Shown: positions 10,861 through 21,159 of the stretch, piece by piece
Numbering within the stretch: position 1 is the first letter of the stretch
Layout of the letters: each line of letters opens with the position of its first letter
From: Funneliformis mosseae
Lineage: Eukaryota; Glomeromycota; Glomeromycetes; Glomerales; Glomeraceae
NCBI GenBank assembly: GCA_910592005.1
Contig: CAJVPP010000609.1
Span: 1-28,974, forward strand
Direction: 5' to 3'
DNA: 28,974 nucleotides
Made by a program: the position numbers and the translations under genes
Notes under the pieces: generated by a model
Seen by the model: only the letters and a program-made list of their open reading frames with translations
Databases searched by the model: none
What the model was told of the DNA's origin: nothing

Positions 10861-13540
10861 TAATATATCAGTTATATTTCCTTCTTTATTTTATTATATT
10901 ATTGCTGATTTTTATCTATATATCAATCAGATGTTAATTGAACATCAATCAGTTATAAATAAAATAAGTAAAATTTTAGCTAATTCTTGATATATATTAA
11001 TCAGTTAAGCCAATTTTAATAATTTGCTAATTTTAGATTGATTTTATTTATATTTCTGATTTTTTAATTTTGATCAATGTATTATTATAATTTTATTAAA
11101 TATTAAAGGTAATTTAAAATTTATTTACATTCTAGAACTATTTGAAGAAAAGCTCAATATAACATCTTAAATATAAGTAATCTATCTTAAATATATCTGT
11201 TTAAAGATTATTGTTTAATATTATAAATTATTATATAATCCTATAAGATCATATTAAGTTTGTTAAACTATTATTTATATGAATATCAATAGTTTATTTA
11301 TATATAATATTATATAATATTACTATAGTAATAATATTAAAAAATTTAAGAATCTGTAATATTTTCAAATTAACTTCTTGTAAAACTTTACTATTTATCA
11401 ATTAACTAAATTATTAGTATTTATAATAATTTCTAAGATAGTATTGCTAGAATTAATCTTTGTAATAGTTAATATTGTAATCATTAAAACCTGTATTTTA
11501 CAAATATATAATGTTTTATAAGTTTGATAACTTCAACAAGAGCTATATTTACTTAATGCATTTCTGCCACTCACTATTAAAAGGGTTTATTTTACAAATT
11601 AATTTTTATTTATCTAAGAATTAATCTTCTTCAATATTTTCTATTACTATTATTTTAATTTCATTTTCTTATATTTTCTCTTTATTTTTATTTCAAGATT
11701 CATTTTTTTTCTATTTGATGTTTCTCTTTTCTTTTTAAATCATTATAATATTTCTTTAGTTATTCTTTTTTTCTGTTTATTCTCTCTTTTCTTTTCATAG
11801 TTTTTAATTTCTTTAGTTATCTTATTTTTCTTATAACTAAATATTAGACTTTTTGTTCAATTATTTTATTATCACCATAAATATTCATTATATGTAATCA
11901 TCATCATTAATTTTATATCATATATTGTTACTATCATTAATTATATATTATTAATTTAAATTATAAAACATTAAACAATTTATATCATTTATCTTATATC
12001 TTTAGTTTCTTTTAGTTTAGTTCCTTTATTTTCTTATTTTATTTTTATTATTAAAAAATAAAATTAAATACTCAAAAGGTGTTTAACTTATCAAAGAGAT
12101 CTATTAATATAGGTATTATTTAGATAGGTTTATTTCTAAATAAGGTAATAAATTTAAAATCATTTCTATAATTATTATTAGTTCAATTATTTATTATAAA
12201 GTTGATAATTATATATAATTCTAGTAATCAACTAATAATTGTTTAATTTTTACTTAGATATTTTTTTTAAAGTGTGGTAGTTTTATAATATTTTATTATA
12301 ATAAATATAAATTGAAAATAAAACAAAATTAAATAAATTACAAAATCAAAAAGAAATCACAAAATCTCATTAGAACTAATCAAAGATTAATAAAAAGAAG
12401 ACTGATCCTATACTTTTCAAAATCAAACTTAATCTAAACTAAGATTATCACTTTTGACAAATAAAATTAATGAAAGCATGACTACTATTACACTAAAATT
12501 TGACCAATGAGATCTTAATCACTTCATAAAAACAATTAAATTACTATTAAGTAAAAAAAAGGTAGATTATAAGTAAGAGTATAATCTGAAGAAAAAAATT
12601 ATTTATTTTAAATTGAAGATTAATATTAGAAGGTTTTTCAAAATCATAAATAATCAAGCAGCTATTTTTTCAAATAGTATGAGTTGCTTCAAAAATAAAG
12701 TGCATAAAAGAGAAACAAGTAAAAGGGGTTAAGGAATAGGATAGTAGTTTATTGTAAATAAAGTTATATAGAGGAATAGGAATGATTTTTTTAATAAGAA
12801 TAAAGATTGAAGAGGAGTTATAGGTGCAAAGCTTTTAACAATTAAGCTATTCAATTTCACAATCTTATGCATTAATAATAAATTATAAATAATCTTTTGA
12901 TTGTTTGATAATGGAATTCTTTTGATAGTTAATTATTAAGCACATCTAAATATAATAAAAATCTTTATCAGCTATATTATATTAGAGATACAAAAGTGTA
13001 GAAGGGTAAAATGATAGATGTTTAACTTTAAAGATCTTAAGAGTAAGTAACATTTCTAAGAGTCATTGATATTTTATTTTTCTAAAAAAGAGGTAGTATA
13101 AGTAATAGTTTGCAATACAATATTATTATGAAAAGTAAATAATATTGCAAACTAGTGAATGTGATAGATTCTTAATTATCTAAATAGAACATTCAATTTA
13201 AGTAAGTTAAAAATTGAAAATTCTTATAAAACATCTTTGATAAACTGATAAAGGATGATGATAATTGAATTTAATGTGTAAAATAACATCTAGAAGCATT
13301 ATGAGTTCTGAATTATAAGGCTGTTATATTTCAGCATAATTTTGTCAAGGAGTTAACTTTGTTGTTAAAAATATTATCTGAGTAAGCTTTAACTTTTATG
13401 AATTAAACGTTGAACTTGTATGTGTCAATCAGTTTAAAAAGACAACTTTAATGCACAAATTGTTATTTAATTTTTATTAAGATAATTTTTATCACTATTT
13501 ATATAAAATTAATAATAATTAATTTATAGATCTTTTTTTT
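10861..13540. other. AT-rich region with strand-skew switches and one hairpin
   Basis: No reliable gene was read here. About 11640-12060 is T/C-rich and G-poor on the plus strand. About 12300-13450 is the opposite, with G well above C. That pattern fits old coding sequence on alternating strands, but translations gave no family I could name. A hairpin at 13107-13153 pairs AGTTTGCAATA...ATTAT with ATAATATTGCAAACT around a 5-nt insertion in one arm. Confidence 0.35.
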
Positions 13541-14040
13541 AAATCTTATTCTTTTCCTTATAATTCTAAATTCTAATTTATATTATTTTTTCTAATTTCT
13601 AATTCATATTTCTTTTCTTATTTCTTATTTTATTCACTAAAATTTTTTATTATTATATCATAGTTTTATTATTATTTTCTATTATTTTACTGTTTTTTTA
13701 CTTTATTCCTAATATTTTATTATATCTTTTTACTAACAATTTTCAATTATAAATTCTAATTTTCCATCAATTTTCCTATTTCTAATTTTATTTTATTTCT
13801 ATTTCTATATATTTTCTTTCTCAACCACTATTTTTAAGATTATTATATATCTCATTTATATGTCATTATGCATCTTTATAATATCATTATTTTTTATATT
13901 TTAAATATTTCTTTAATTTTACTAATTATTACTTCATTTTCCTCTATTCCTTCAATTCTTATAATAATTTTTCTTTTCTTTCATATTTAAGTATATTCTT
14001 ATTCTCTTCAATATTTCCACTAATTTTCTTTTAGTAATAT
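13541..14040. other. Nearly G-free pyrimidine-rich tract
   Basis: Between 13561 and 14040 I count about 7 G against several tens of C on the plus strand. Ordinary cytosine decay acts on both strands and would not give this bias. The complement would be a long purine-rich strand, as in lysine/glutamate-rich coding DNA or a polypurine repeat. No open frame survives. Confidence 0.4.
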
Positions 14041-16064
14041 AAATTTCACAAGTATTCCATAGTATCAGTTCATTAGTTTTTTTCATTTAAGCCTTTAAGT
14101 AATATTTATGCATATTTATCAGTTTATTTTTTTTTCTTTTTCTCAATCTAAGAGTACTTTAGTTATTTACTTTCTTTAATGATTTTAATATTTATGATTT
14201 TTAATTTTGTAATTTAATTTGTATTACATTTTAACTATTATACTTCCTTTCAGTTATTGTATAATATGAGAGGCGGCCAATAAAAAAGGGAAAAATCAAC
14301 AAATTTGGAGTAATTTTAGTTATTAAGCTAGTTTTATTCACATGATCATGATCAGTAGAGTAAGTTAATAAAAAAATTTTGACTAAAAAGTAGATTTTCC
14401 CTATTTCTACTAACCACTCCCATATTCTAGTTATCATATCACTTCTTGATTATTGTAAAATATCTAATTATAATATTTTCTTCCAATTATATTATGAGAT
14501 TTTGTATTACCTTCAAGTTATATCATACTCTATATAATTGTATTTCTTATTAATTATGTCAGATAATTAGTTTTATTACATTATTCTACTTAATTAATTA
14601 ATTATTATTATGTGATTTTTAGCTAATAGGTTTTCCCTTTATAACCTTCTATTCAATTAGTTGTTTCTTAATCTCTTAATATTATAATTTTTATCTATTT
14701 TGTTATAAGAGTCATATGATATGTCATTTTGAGATTTTTTAACTCTATAGCATAGATTTTTTAAATAATTTATTTTTAATATTTTATATTAAAAAATTAT
14801 GGTTATAAAAAATTTAAATTATTAAAAATATAATTGCAATTTAATATGACTAAATATTAGTTTAAATAGCTACAAATTGATAAGACAGTTCTTTAATTAA
14901 AGAAAAAAAAATATTAATTACCATTTTATTATTTTATTACTACTAGGTATGTGATAATTAAGAATCTATTAATTTTATATTAAATATTTAGCTTTAAATT
15001 TTTCTATAACACATATCTAATATAATAGAATATTTAGTATTTTTAATTTTTTTAAATTGATACTTTATTTAAAAATCATAAAATTATTATTTTAAATAAT
15101 ATTAAAATTTATTATTTTATTATTTTATAATATTATAATTTAAATATACTTAAGTTTTTTTATAAATTCTGTTATTTTTATATAACTATTAAAGTTTAAT
15201 AATAAAGAAAAATTTATTTAAAAAATAAAAAACAAGATAAAATAAATGTTTAAAAAAAGTTTATAATTAAATAAACTTTATTAGAGTATAATTTGCATTA
15301 GCTAAATAGTAATATAGATATTATATAATAGCATTTATATTAATTAATATCATAAAATAATATAAATACAATACTCATAAATTATATTTATTAAGATTGA
15401 CTTTAGCTAGTCTTATAAATAATTTATCTAAAATTTTAATAAGTATTAATAAAAAAAATATAAAAAACCTATTAATAAAAAAAAAACAAAAAAATCTATT
15501 ATAAAAGAATATGATGAATCTATAAATTCTAATTTATTAAATAATAAAATATTATTCTATTATATAAGAAAATAAAAATTCTACTTATTATTTACTTCAG
15601 CTCTATTAAAATTAAATATATAATTTTATTTGAGATTATGATATGATTGTTTAAGATGATAATAGTTAATGTTAATAATATAATTGCTTGTTTAAACTTA
15701 TTTAGATTTGATAAAATGTTTAAACTTTTAGTTTCATCATGCTTTACTAAACTTTTAATATAATTTTACTATTTTATAAGTTTTATTATTTTCTAAATTT
15801 TACTAATTTTTATAATAATTTTACTTTTTACTATTTAAATAACTTGTAAAATTTAATTTTGTTTAATAATTTTTATTAATGATAAAAAAAAAGTTCATTA
15901 GAAATAGTAATAGGAATTTCTTTAAAGATTATAACTTTTATATTATTATTAAAATAAAGAAATTTAAGTATAATTAATTATAAAAGGTTTTTTAACTTTA
16001 TATTATAATAAATAAGATATAGTTATATTATACTAGTAGAATATTATTACATACTTAATAATAA
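14041..16064. other. AT desert with no readable gene
   Basis: I see nothing coding here. A slightly richer island at about 14260-14300 (GAGGCGGCCAATAAAAAAGG) has the only CpG for kilobases. Repeats of the type ACTTCYTT...TTATTGTA...TATGAG occur near 14240 and 14440, and a palindrome TGATCATGATCA lies near 14344. The rest is A/T runs. Confidence 0.3.
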
Positions 16065-16400
16065 AGCACTGAATAAATCAATTCAGTCAGGTCAATCAAT
16101 TTACCTAAACTGAGAAGATCAAGTTAAAATAAACAAAAATCTAATCTTATTTTAATTTTCATTTGATCTGTTATTTAAGAAGAATAATTAGCTATCATTC
16201 AAGAAGAATAATAATAAATTATTCTAATTAAATGATAAAATATTATTCAAGAATGATAACATATCGTTCAAGAATAATTAGTTAATCTATATTTTATTAG
16301 GTCAAATTAGGTTAGGTCAATCTGTTAATCTGACTTGATATTAATCTAAAATCTACTAATTTAACTTGAATTTTCAGATTAAGTAAACATGTTAACCTTA
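16065..16400. repeat. Decayed relative of the GGGTCGGG element
   Basis: The ends carry TCAGGTCAATCAATTTACCT and GGTTAGGTCAATCTGTTAAT. These read like C-to-T and G-to-A versions of the GGGTCGGGTTAACCCG words at 3180-3310. The interior holds ATTATTCAAGAATGATAACA / ATCGTTCAAGAATAAT short palindromes. It sits in the CpG-poor compartment, whereas the copy at 3060 is in the CpG-rich one. Common descent is inferred from word order rather than a computed alignment. Confidence 0.4.
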
Positions 16401-16494
16401 CTTGATTTAGAGTTTACTTCATAATCAAATTATTAAAAAATTAATGATAATAAGGATGTTAAAATTAAAAATATAGAATAAATAATTAATGATA

Positions 16495-17045
16495 ACTAAA
16501 GTTCTAAACAGTTTAGTTCAGTTCAGATAAGATTATAAGCCAATCTGAAATTGAACTAATAAATTCTAAAATACTAATTTGAATCTGAACTGAACCATAG
16601 ATCATAAAATTCTGATCTGAATTGAAAATTTGATTAATATAAATTTAGCTTAAGCATTTCAATCAAATGGTTCAATAGGAATAATATTTTAATCATTTGA
16701 TGAGAATGATTCTTTATTATTCAAGAGAATATTAATTTTAGTCATTCTCATTGAACGATTCTTAATTATTGATGGGAATGATAATTTGATCATTTTCAAA
16801 CAATATTTTTATTGTTTGATGAAAATGATATTTTGGTTGTTTTTATCAAATGGGAAGTAAGCTATTAAAATCACGTTACGGATCATATGATTTACTATAT
16901 TCGTATCTCGATTTTAATAGCAAACCTGTTTTTATTATTTAATGGAAATGATTTAAACTGAATTTTTTGATTAATCTGAATTTTTAATTCAGTTCAATTT
17001 TTTTCAGTAAAAATTTTTGGATAATCTGAACTTTTCAGATGAATA
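16495..17045. repeat. Non-autonomous inverted-repeat element with GTTCAGTTCAGAT ends
   Basis: The left arm (about 16500-16640) has AGTTTAGTTCAGTTCAGAT and ATCTGAACTGAACC. The right arm (about 16945-17045) has TTAATTCAGTTCAATTT and GATAATCTGAAC. Together they form long imperfect inverted arms. The interior (16650-16850) is an array of CATTTGATGAGAATGATTC-like palindromic words. A 78-bp miniature element of another family sits inside it at 16851-16928. There is no coding capacity. Confidence 0.5.
16851..16928. mobile_element. Miniature element copy 1 (TGGGAAGTAAGCTATTAAAATC family)
   Basis: The left end TGGGAAGTAAGCTATTAAAA and the right end TTTTAATAGCAAACCTG are inverted versions of each other in their GCTATTAAAA core. 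The centre, TTACGGATCATATGATTTAC, is shared with copy 2 at 17273-17344 in the opposite orientation, with only a few mismatches over about 50 bp. It is nested inside the larger repeat at 16495-17045. No TA duplication is visible at this copy, and its right tip (CCTG instead of CCTCCCA) is damaged. Confidence 0.6.
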
Positions 17046-17102
17046 TAAATACATAAACAAAAGAACTGAATGCAACAATTGCCTTAAACTCCTAAGAAAT
17101 GA

Positions 17103-17583
17103 GATAATTCAAGTATAAGACACGTTACTCATCATGAAACAAATTCACGAAAAATTATATTACTTTTCAGCTCCACTTCTGATAATTCAGGTCGTCAAAA
17201 TTTTTACTTCCTACCTATGAAAATTGATGTTTGTGAAAATATCACCGAAAATTCTAGTAATCATGAAACATATGGGAAGGTTGCCGAGTTACGAACATAG
17301 TAAATCATATGATCCTTAACGTGATTTTAATAGCAAACCTCCCATATCTAGAAGGTGTGCCGGAAAATGAAAAGTTTCCAGATATTATAAAACAACCAGG
17401 AACTTCTTTTTCTGCACAACTTCTAGATATGTTTCGGATATTTTGGACGTTTACTTTTCATTTAGGGCCTACTAAATTTTTTGATTGAATAAGAATCTTT
17501 TTTTACAGGACTGGCATTTAAAGTATTTGCGAACAAATAACCATCTGTATAACTACTATTGCGAATACTGCAATGAGGAATAA
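17103..17583 (+). pseudogene. Unidentified ORF interrupted by a 72-bp transposon
   Basis: An open frame starting after a TGA at 17100-17102 contains FSSTSDNSGRQNFYFLPMKI and reaches SSNHETY at 17271-17273. There a miniature transposon (17273-17344) is inserted. Removing the element and one TA copy rejoins NHETY to LEGVPENEKFPDIIKQPG and continues in frame to a TGA at 17486-17488. The insertion totals 74 bp and so would break the frame. A possible last exon follows an acceptor (TTTTTTTACAG) at 17509-17583, reading DWHLKYLRTNN...YCEYCNEE and a stop. I could not find a convincing donor that joins it in phase. Protein family unknown; a CxxC pair is visible near the end. It could be a host gene fragment or part of another element. 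Confidence 0.45.
17273..17344. mobile_element. Miniature element copy 2 with TA target duplication
   Basis: This 72-bp element starts TGGGAAGGTTGC and ends GCAAACCTCCCA, an imperfect 12-bp terminal inverted repeat. It is flanked by TA at 17271-17272 and 17345-17346, the target duplication expected of Tc1/mariner-type movement. The interior TAGTAAATCATATGATC is nearly palindromic and matches copy 1. It is too small to encode anything and would need a transposase in trans. It lies inside an open reading frame that is restored by its precise removal. Confidence 0.68.
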
Positions 17584-19252
17584 TAATTGTTGTTTTTGTT
17601 ATTGTTCATCACGATTTAAAAAATTTTATAGTTGAAAAGAAACAGGAAATCAATCAAGAGTTTAACAGGTGATTTATTAAAATCTTTAATTGTTTTTGGA
17701 ACTTTTTTTATATAGATTCCCAAACAAACACATTATTTAAATGTCCAAAAACAGATATAGAAAACATTCAAATTAACCAGCTCAACCTCTAACGACAACA
17801 CCAGAGGAAAGATGAAAGCTATCATATATGAGAGATGATGCGAACAAAACGTTGATTTTTTAAAATTTGATGTTAAAAATGGTTTGTATTACTAAAATTT
17901 CACCGAATATTTTACTAATAAAATAAAATAAAATGAGTATAAACTCTAGAAATTAAATGAAAGTTCAGTAACGTATCAACTAAAATTAATTCGCAATACA
18001 TTCAAGAGAATTGCATCAATTCGCAATTCATGTACCCACCTAATCGAATAACCGTTCTTTGCTCACAACTTAAAAAGTAGAAATCTAAAAAGGACTAGCA
18101 AAGAATTTTCCTTCCAAGCATTTCCTAAGATTCGAGTTTATGTTAGGCGACAAATGCAATATATATTAGAACATATCATCCTCTTCATCAAGGTAAATTT
18201 TTTCTTAAAAAAAAAAGGTGGAAAACATATAGGACTCTTATGCGCCATATCATGCAAGATACAAAGTTATTAAATATGACGCGTCGATTAATTGAACATT
18301 GAAGAGCAATTTTTTAATAAATCATTTGATATTAATGATTTTATAAATGTTCCCCTGGCTTAAATATCATCAGATAACTAAAACTATCATTCCTAAATTA
18401 TTAGATAAATGCTATGTTATTATTGTAAATCCTTGATTAATTTTATTGCTGGATTCAAAAAATTGCCATTTTCGTAAAAAAAAAAAAAAAAAGAGTTTTT
18501 AACTTAACTTTTTTCGCGGAATTTAAATCATTAACGTCATTACTCATATAATTTTAATTCTCAAATATGATATTAGGTTCGGTTCGGAACATCACTTTTT
18601 ATTCCAGCTATTAATTTTATGAATGAAGTAAATTATAACTGTATAATTTTAAGTAGAATTGAAATAACACTTCGCAAGATAAAAAGTTAATGAAAAAATT
18701 TTGGCTCATATGGAATTGTCAAATATTTCCCCGAAAAATTTTAAATATTTTACGTATTATCGATACGACTAACGCGTATTCTATTTGAAATTCAATTCTC
18801 ACTTTTCATAATTTTATGTCAACATTGATCTAATTAACGAGCAAGACGTTTCATTCTTTGATAACTATTTATTCAAGAACTAGTACATTTATAAGCTGAT
18901 CTTTAAAACTACATCTACCTACATTAACAACCTGTTGTAAAATGCCGTCGATATCAAATAGTTAATTTAACTTCTTATATTTCTTCCGTCTTCCGTAAAT
19001 ATTATTGGCTGGTAAATATGTCCTCCAGATCCTTAAATTTTTTTTTTGGAATATAACTTTTGGGTAATATCATCTAAATGAAATTTTCCATTACCGCGAA
19101 AAGTATGCCCTAAATATTGATTTATTATATTATACTTTTTGAAATTTTGATTTTTTTTTTTTTTGTTTGAAATAAAAATAAAAAAAATATATATATAAAG
19201 AATTTCCCAGAAGAATGCTGCGCCACGTAAAGCATCGTAAATAATTCCTAGT
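17584..19252. other. Intergenic, CpG-containing, no clear gene
   Basis: Base composition is like the other gene-bearing blocks, but no gene could be supported. The best stretch is a plus-strand open frame at about 18055-18274 containing TSKEFSFQAFPKIRVYVRRQ. It has a possible donor (AAG|GTAAAT) near 18190 but no start codon context or partner exon. The right part (about 19100-19250), just beyond the stop of the minus-strand Ras gene, is presumably its 3' region and contains A/T runs. Confidence 0.3.
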
Positions 19253-20367
19253 CTAATTACATGAAAATATTTGGTTTCTAATTCTATTTATACAATTAAT
19301 GGCTCTGCTTGATCTGTTTTTTTCATGACTCCCACGTATCATTCTAACTACGCCGTAAAATGCACTTTCAACGTTTACACAGGTTTTACCCGAACTTTCG
19401 ATAAATCCACAATTGAATTTCCTTGCCAAATTCATTCCTTCATCTTTTGAAACCTCGCGACCTGTAATGATATGACAATTGTTACCGACGAGCATAAGTG
19501 GAACCCAATCGGTGCCCTTAATCCTGGTAATTTGATCCCTATATCGTTCCACCCGATCAAATGTCGAACGAGAAGATATAGAATAAACAAGAAGGAAACC
19601 ATCCCCACTTCTGAATTAAGATAATTCATGATATCATGATCAAATAAATAATAAACTCGTGCAGATTGGATATTCGGACGATTAACAATCGACGATTATA
19701 CTTACTGAATCCACTGATCACGTAAAGCCGTATATTCCTCTGGTAATTTGAAAGGATAAAAAAGTGTTAATCAATTCCTTTTTTTGTTTAATAAACTTTG
19801 GTTAATGTTGTACATTATAAAACACGATGAACAAACCTTGCCCAGCAGTATCCAGTATCTCTAACACACATGGTTGGTCATCAATGACAGCTATTTTTCG
19901 ATTTGAATCTTCAATAGTTGGATCATACGTCTATATATTTTTCATCGGGAAAGAAAGAATTATTAAATTTGATAATTTGATTAAAACAAAAAAAAAGTGT
20001 TAAACGCACCTCTATTAATCATTAAAAAGCGCATGATAAATATAACTTGGTTAGAGTTCATTAAACAAATAATTTCATAAGATGGATAAACATACCGACG
20101 AAGTGATTAAGACATAGCTGTTGAAATCAAATGTACACAATTAACAAATCATATGAAGCCATCAGCATTTTTTTTTTTTTTAAAAAGAATTAAATTAATC
20201 CTTTGTCGATCCTTTGAAGACGAACCTGAATTGCGAGACTGGTCTAGGAAATAAAAAAAAAATCAATTATTGGAAATTTTCTTTATTAAAATACCTAAAA
20301 ATGAAATTCTCTATAGTACCTTGCCTGTATCTCTATCCCCAAGTACGACAAGTTTATATAATTTCAT
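19253..20367 (-). CDS. Ras-type small GTPase, six exons, divergent and possibly decaying
   Basis: Exons on the minus strand are 20367-20320, 20243-20226 (an 18-nt micro-exon), 20117-20096, 19930-19837, 19739-19706 and 19610-19253. All intron ends are GT...AG. The protein follows fungal Ras closely: [10 protein letters not shown], then [56 protein letters not shown] and [10 protein letters not shown]. In human H-Ras numbering, the P-loop reads GDRDTGKT (R12, D13), switch I has N40 instead of Y, the G4 motif NKxD is NNCH, and G5 SAK is SGK. T35, D57, G60 and Q61 are kept. The junction of exons 3 and 4 does not fit: exon 3 ends in phase 1 (GTC G), but the only acceptor (ATATATAG|ACG) demands phase 0, as if two bases of an expected AG were lost. 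The C-terminus ends SCN with no CAAX lipidation box. The family is certain; activity is doubtful. Confidence 0.8.
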
Positions 20368-21159
20368 CTTTGAATTTATTGAGAAAAAATTTTAGTTCTA
20401 AGAGCTATTTATATTATTTCATGAAATTTTGTAAGACCAGCATGATCGAATTAACTTGGTGTGATTAACCGGATCATACCAATCAAAATTGCAGTTTAAT
20501 AAAAAAATTTACTATATTAGAAAAAATATTTCAAATAAAACTATTCCCTTGTTTGATATACATGGCAATGATCAGTTTTGGGATTCCGCCTAGCCGATGT
20601 ACTGACATACCACTTCCATGAAATAAATGTTCGGAAATATAAAAATCGTTGATACACGATGACTTAAAAAAGTCCGATTATTAATGAAACTAGCTTTGTG
20701 TTTTTTTTTAAGTAAAACAGCATATATTATTGAAAATTTTTGATATTGTTGATTTTATACTACAAATTTTATTTGAAAATTTTTAGATTTTAGATTTTTT
20801 TATAGTATTTTTTAATTGAATGCATCATTTTTGAGAAAATTATTACTTTCTTTAATTTTTGAAGGAAATCTAAATTCTTCAGTTAAGAATTTTACGAAAT
20901 ATTTGTGATTCAATTATATGATTAGAAAATTATATTGAACTTAGTTTATAGATTAATTTACTTTTTTTTTATTTAATTAATAAAGATTTGAAACAACTAA
21001 ATATTTTGTTAAAGCAATCAAAATAAAGTAATTATTCAAAATCGATAATTTTGGCATAATCTTGAATAATATAAAACAATTTTAAATTTTGCAAAGAATT
21101 TTATAAAAGCACTTGAATTTACTTTAAATATATTAGCTAATGGGTTCAATAATTAATAA
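20368..21159. other. Ras upstream region grading into AT-rich DNA
   Basis: The left part (20368-20700) should hold the promoter and leader of the minus-strand Ras gene. It still has CpG sites (CCGCCTAGCCGATG near 20585). From about 20700 the sequence becomes AT-rich. It may include unreadable N-terminal parts of the hAT relic that begins at 21160, but I could not match them. Confidence 0.3.

Noticed and set aside
14231..14437. 68-codon minus-strand open frame (MITRIWEWLVEIGKIY...)
   Set aside because: It lies alone in the AT desert, has no neighbouring exon and no family I recognise. A frame of this length can arise by chance, though the local sequence is slightly richer than its surroundings.
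18055..18274. About 72 open plus-strand codons with a possible donor near 18190
   Set aside because: No start codon context, no acceptor or partner exon, and no recognised family, so it is noted only as a weak lead.
19432..19629. 65-codon minus-strand frame starting [10 protein letters not shown]
   Set aside because: It overlaps the last Ras exon in another frame and is a shadow of it.
20214..20468. 84-codon plus-strand frame starting [10 protein letters not shown]
   Set aside because: It is antisense to the first two Ras exons and their introns; the minus-strand reading gives clear Ras motifs.
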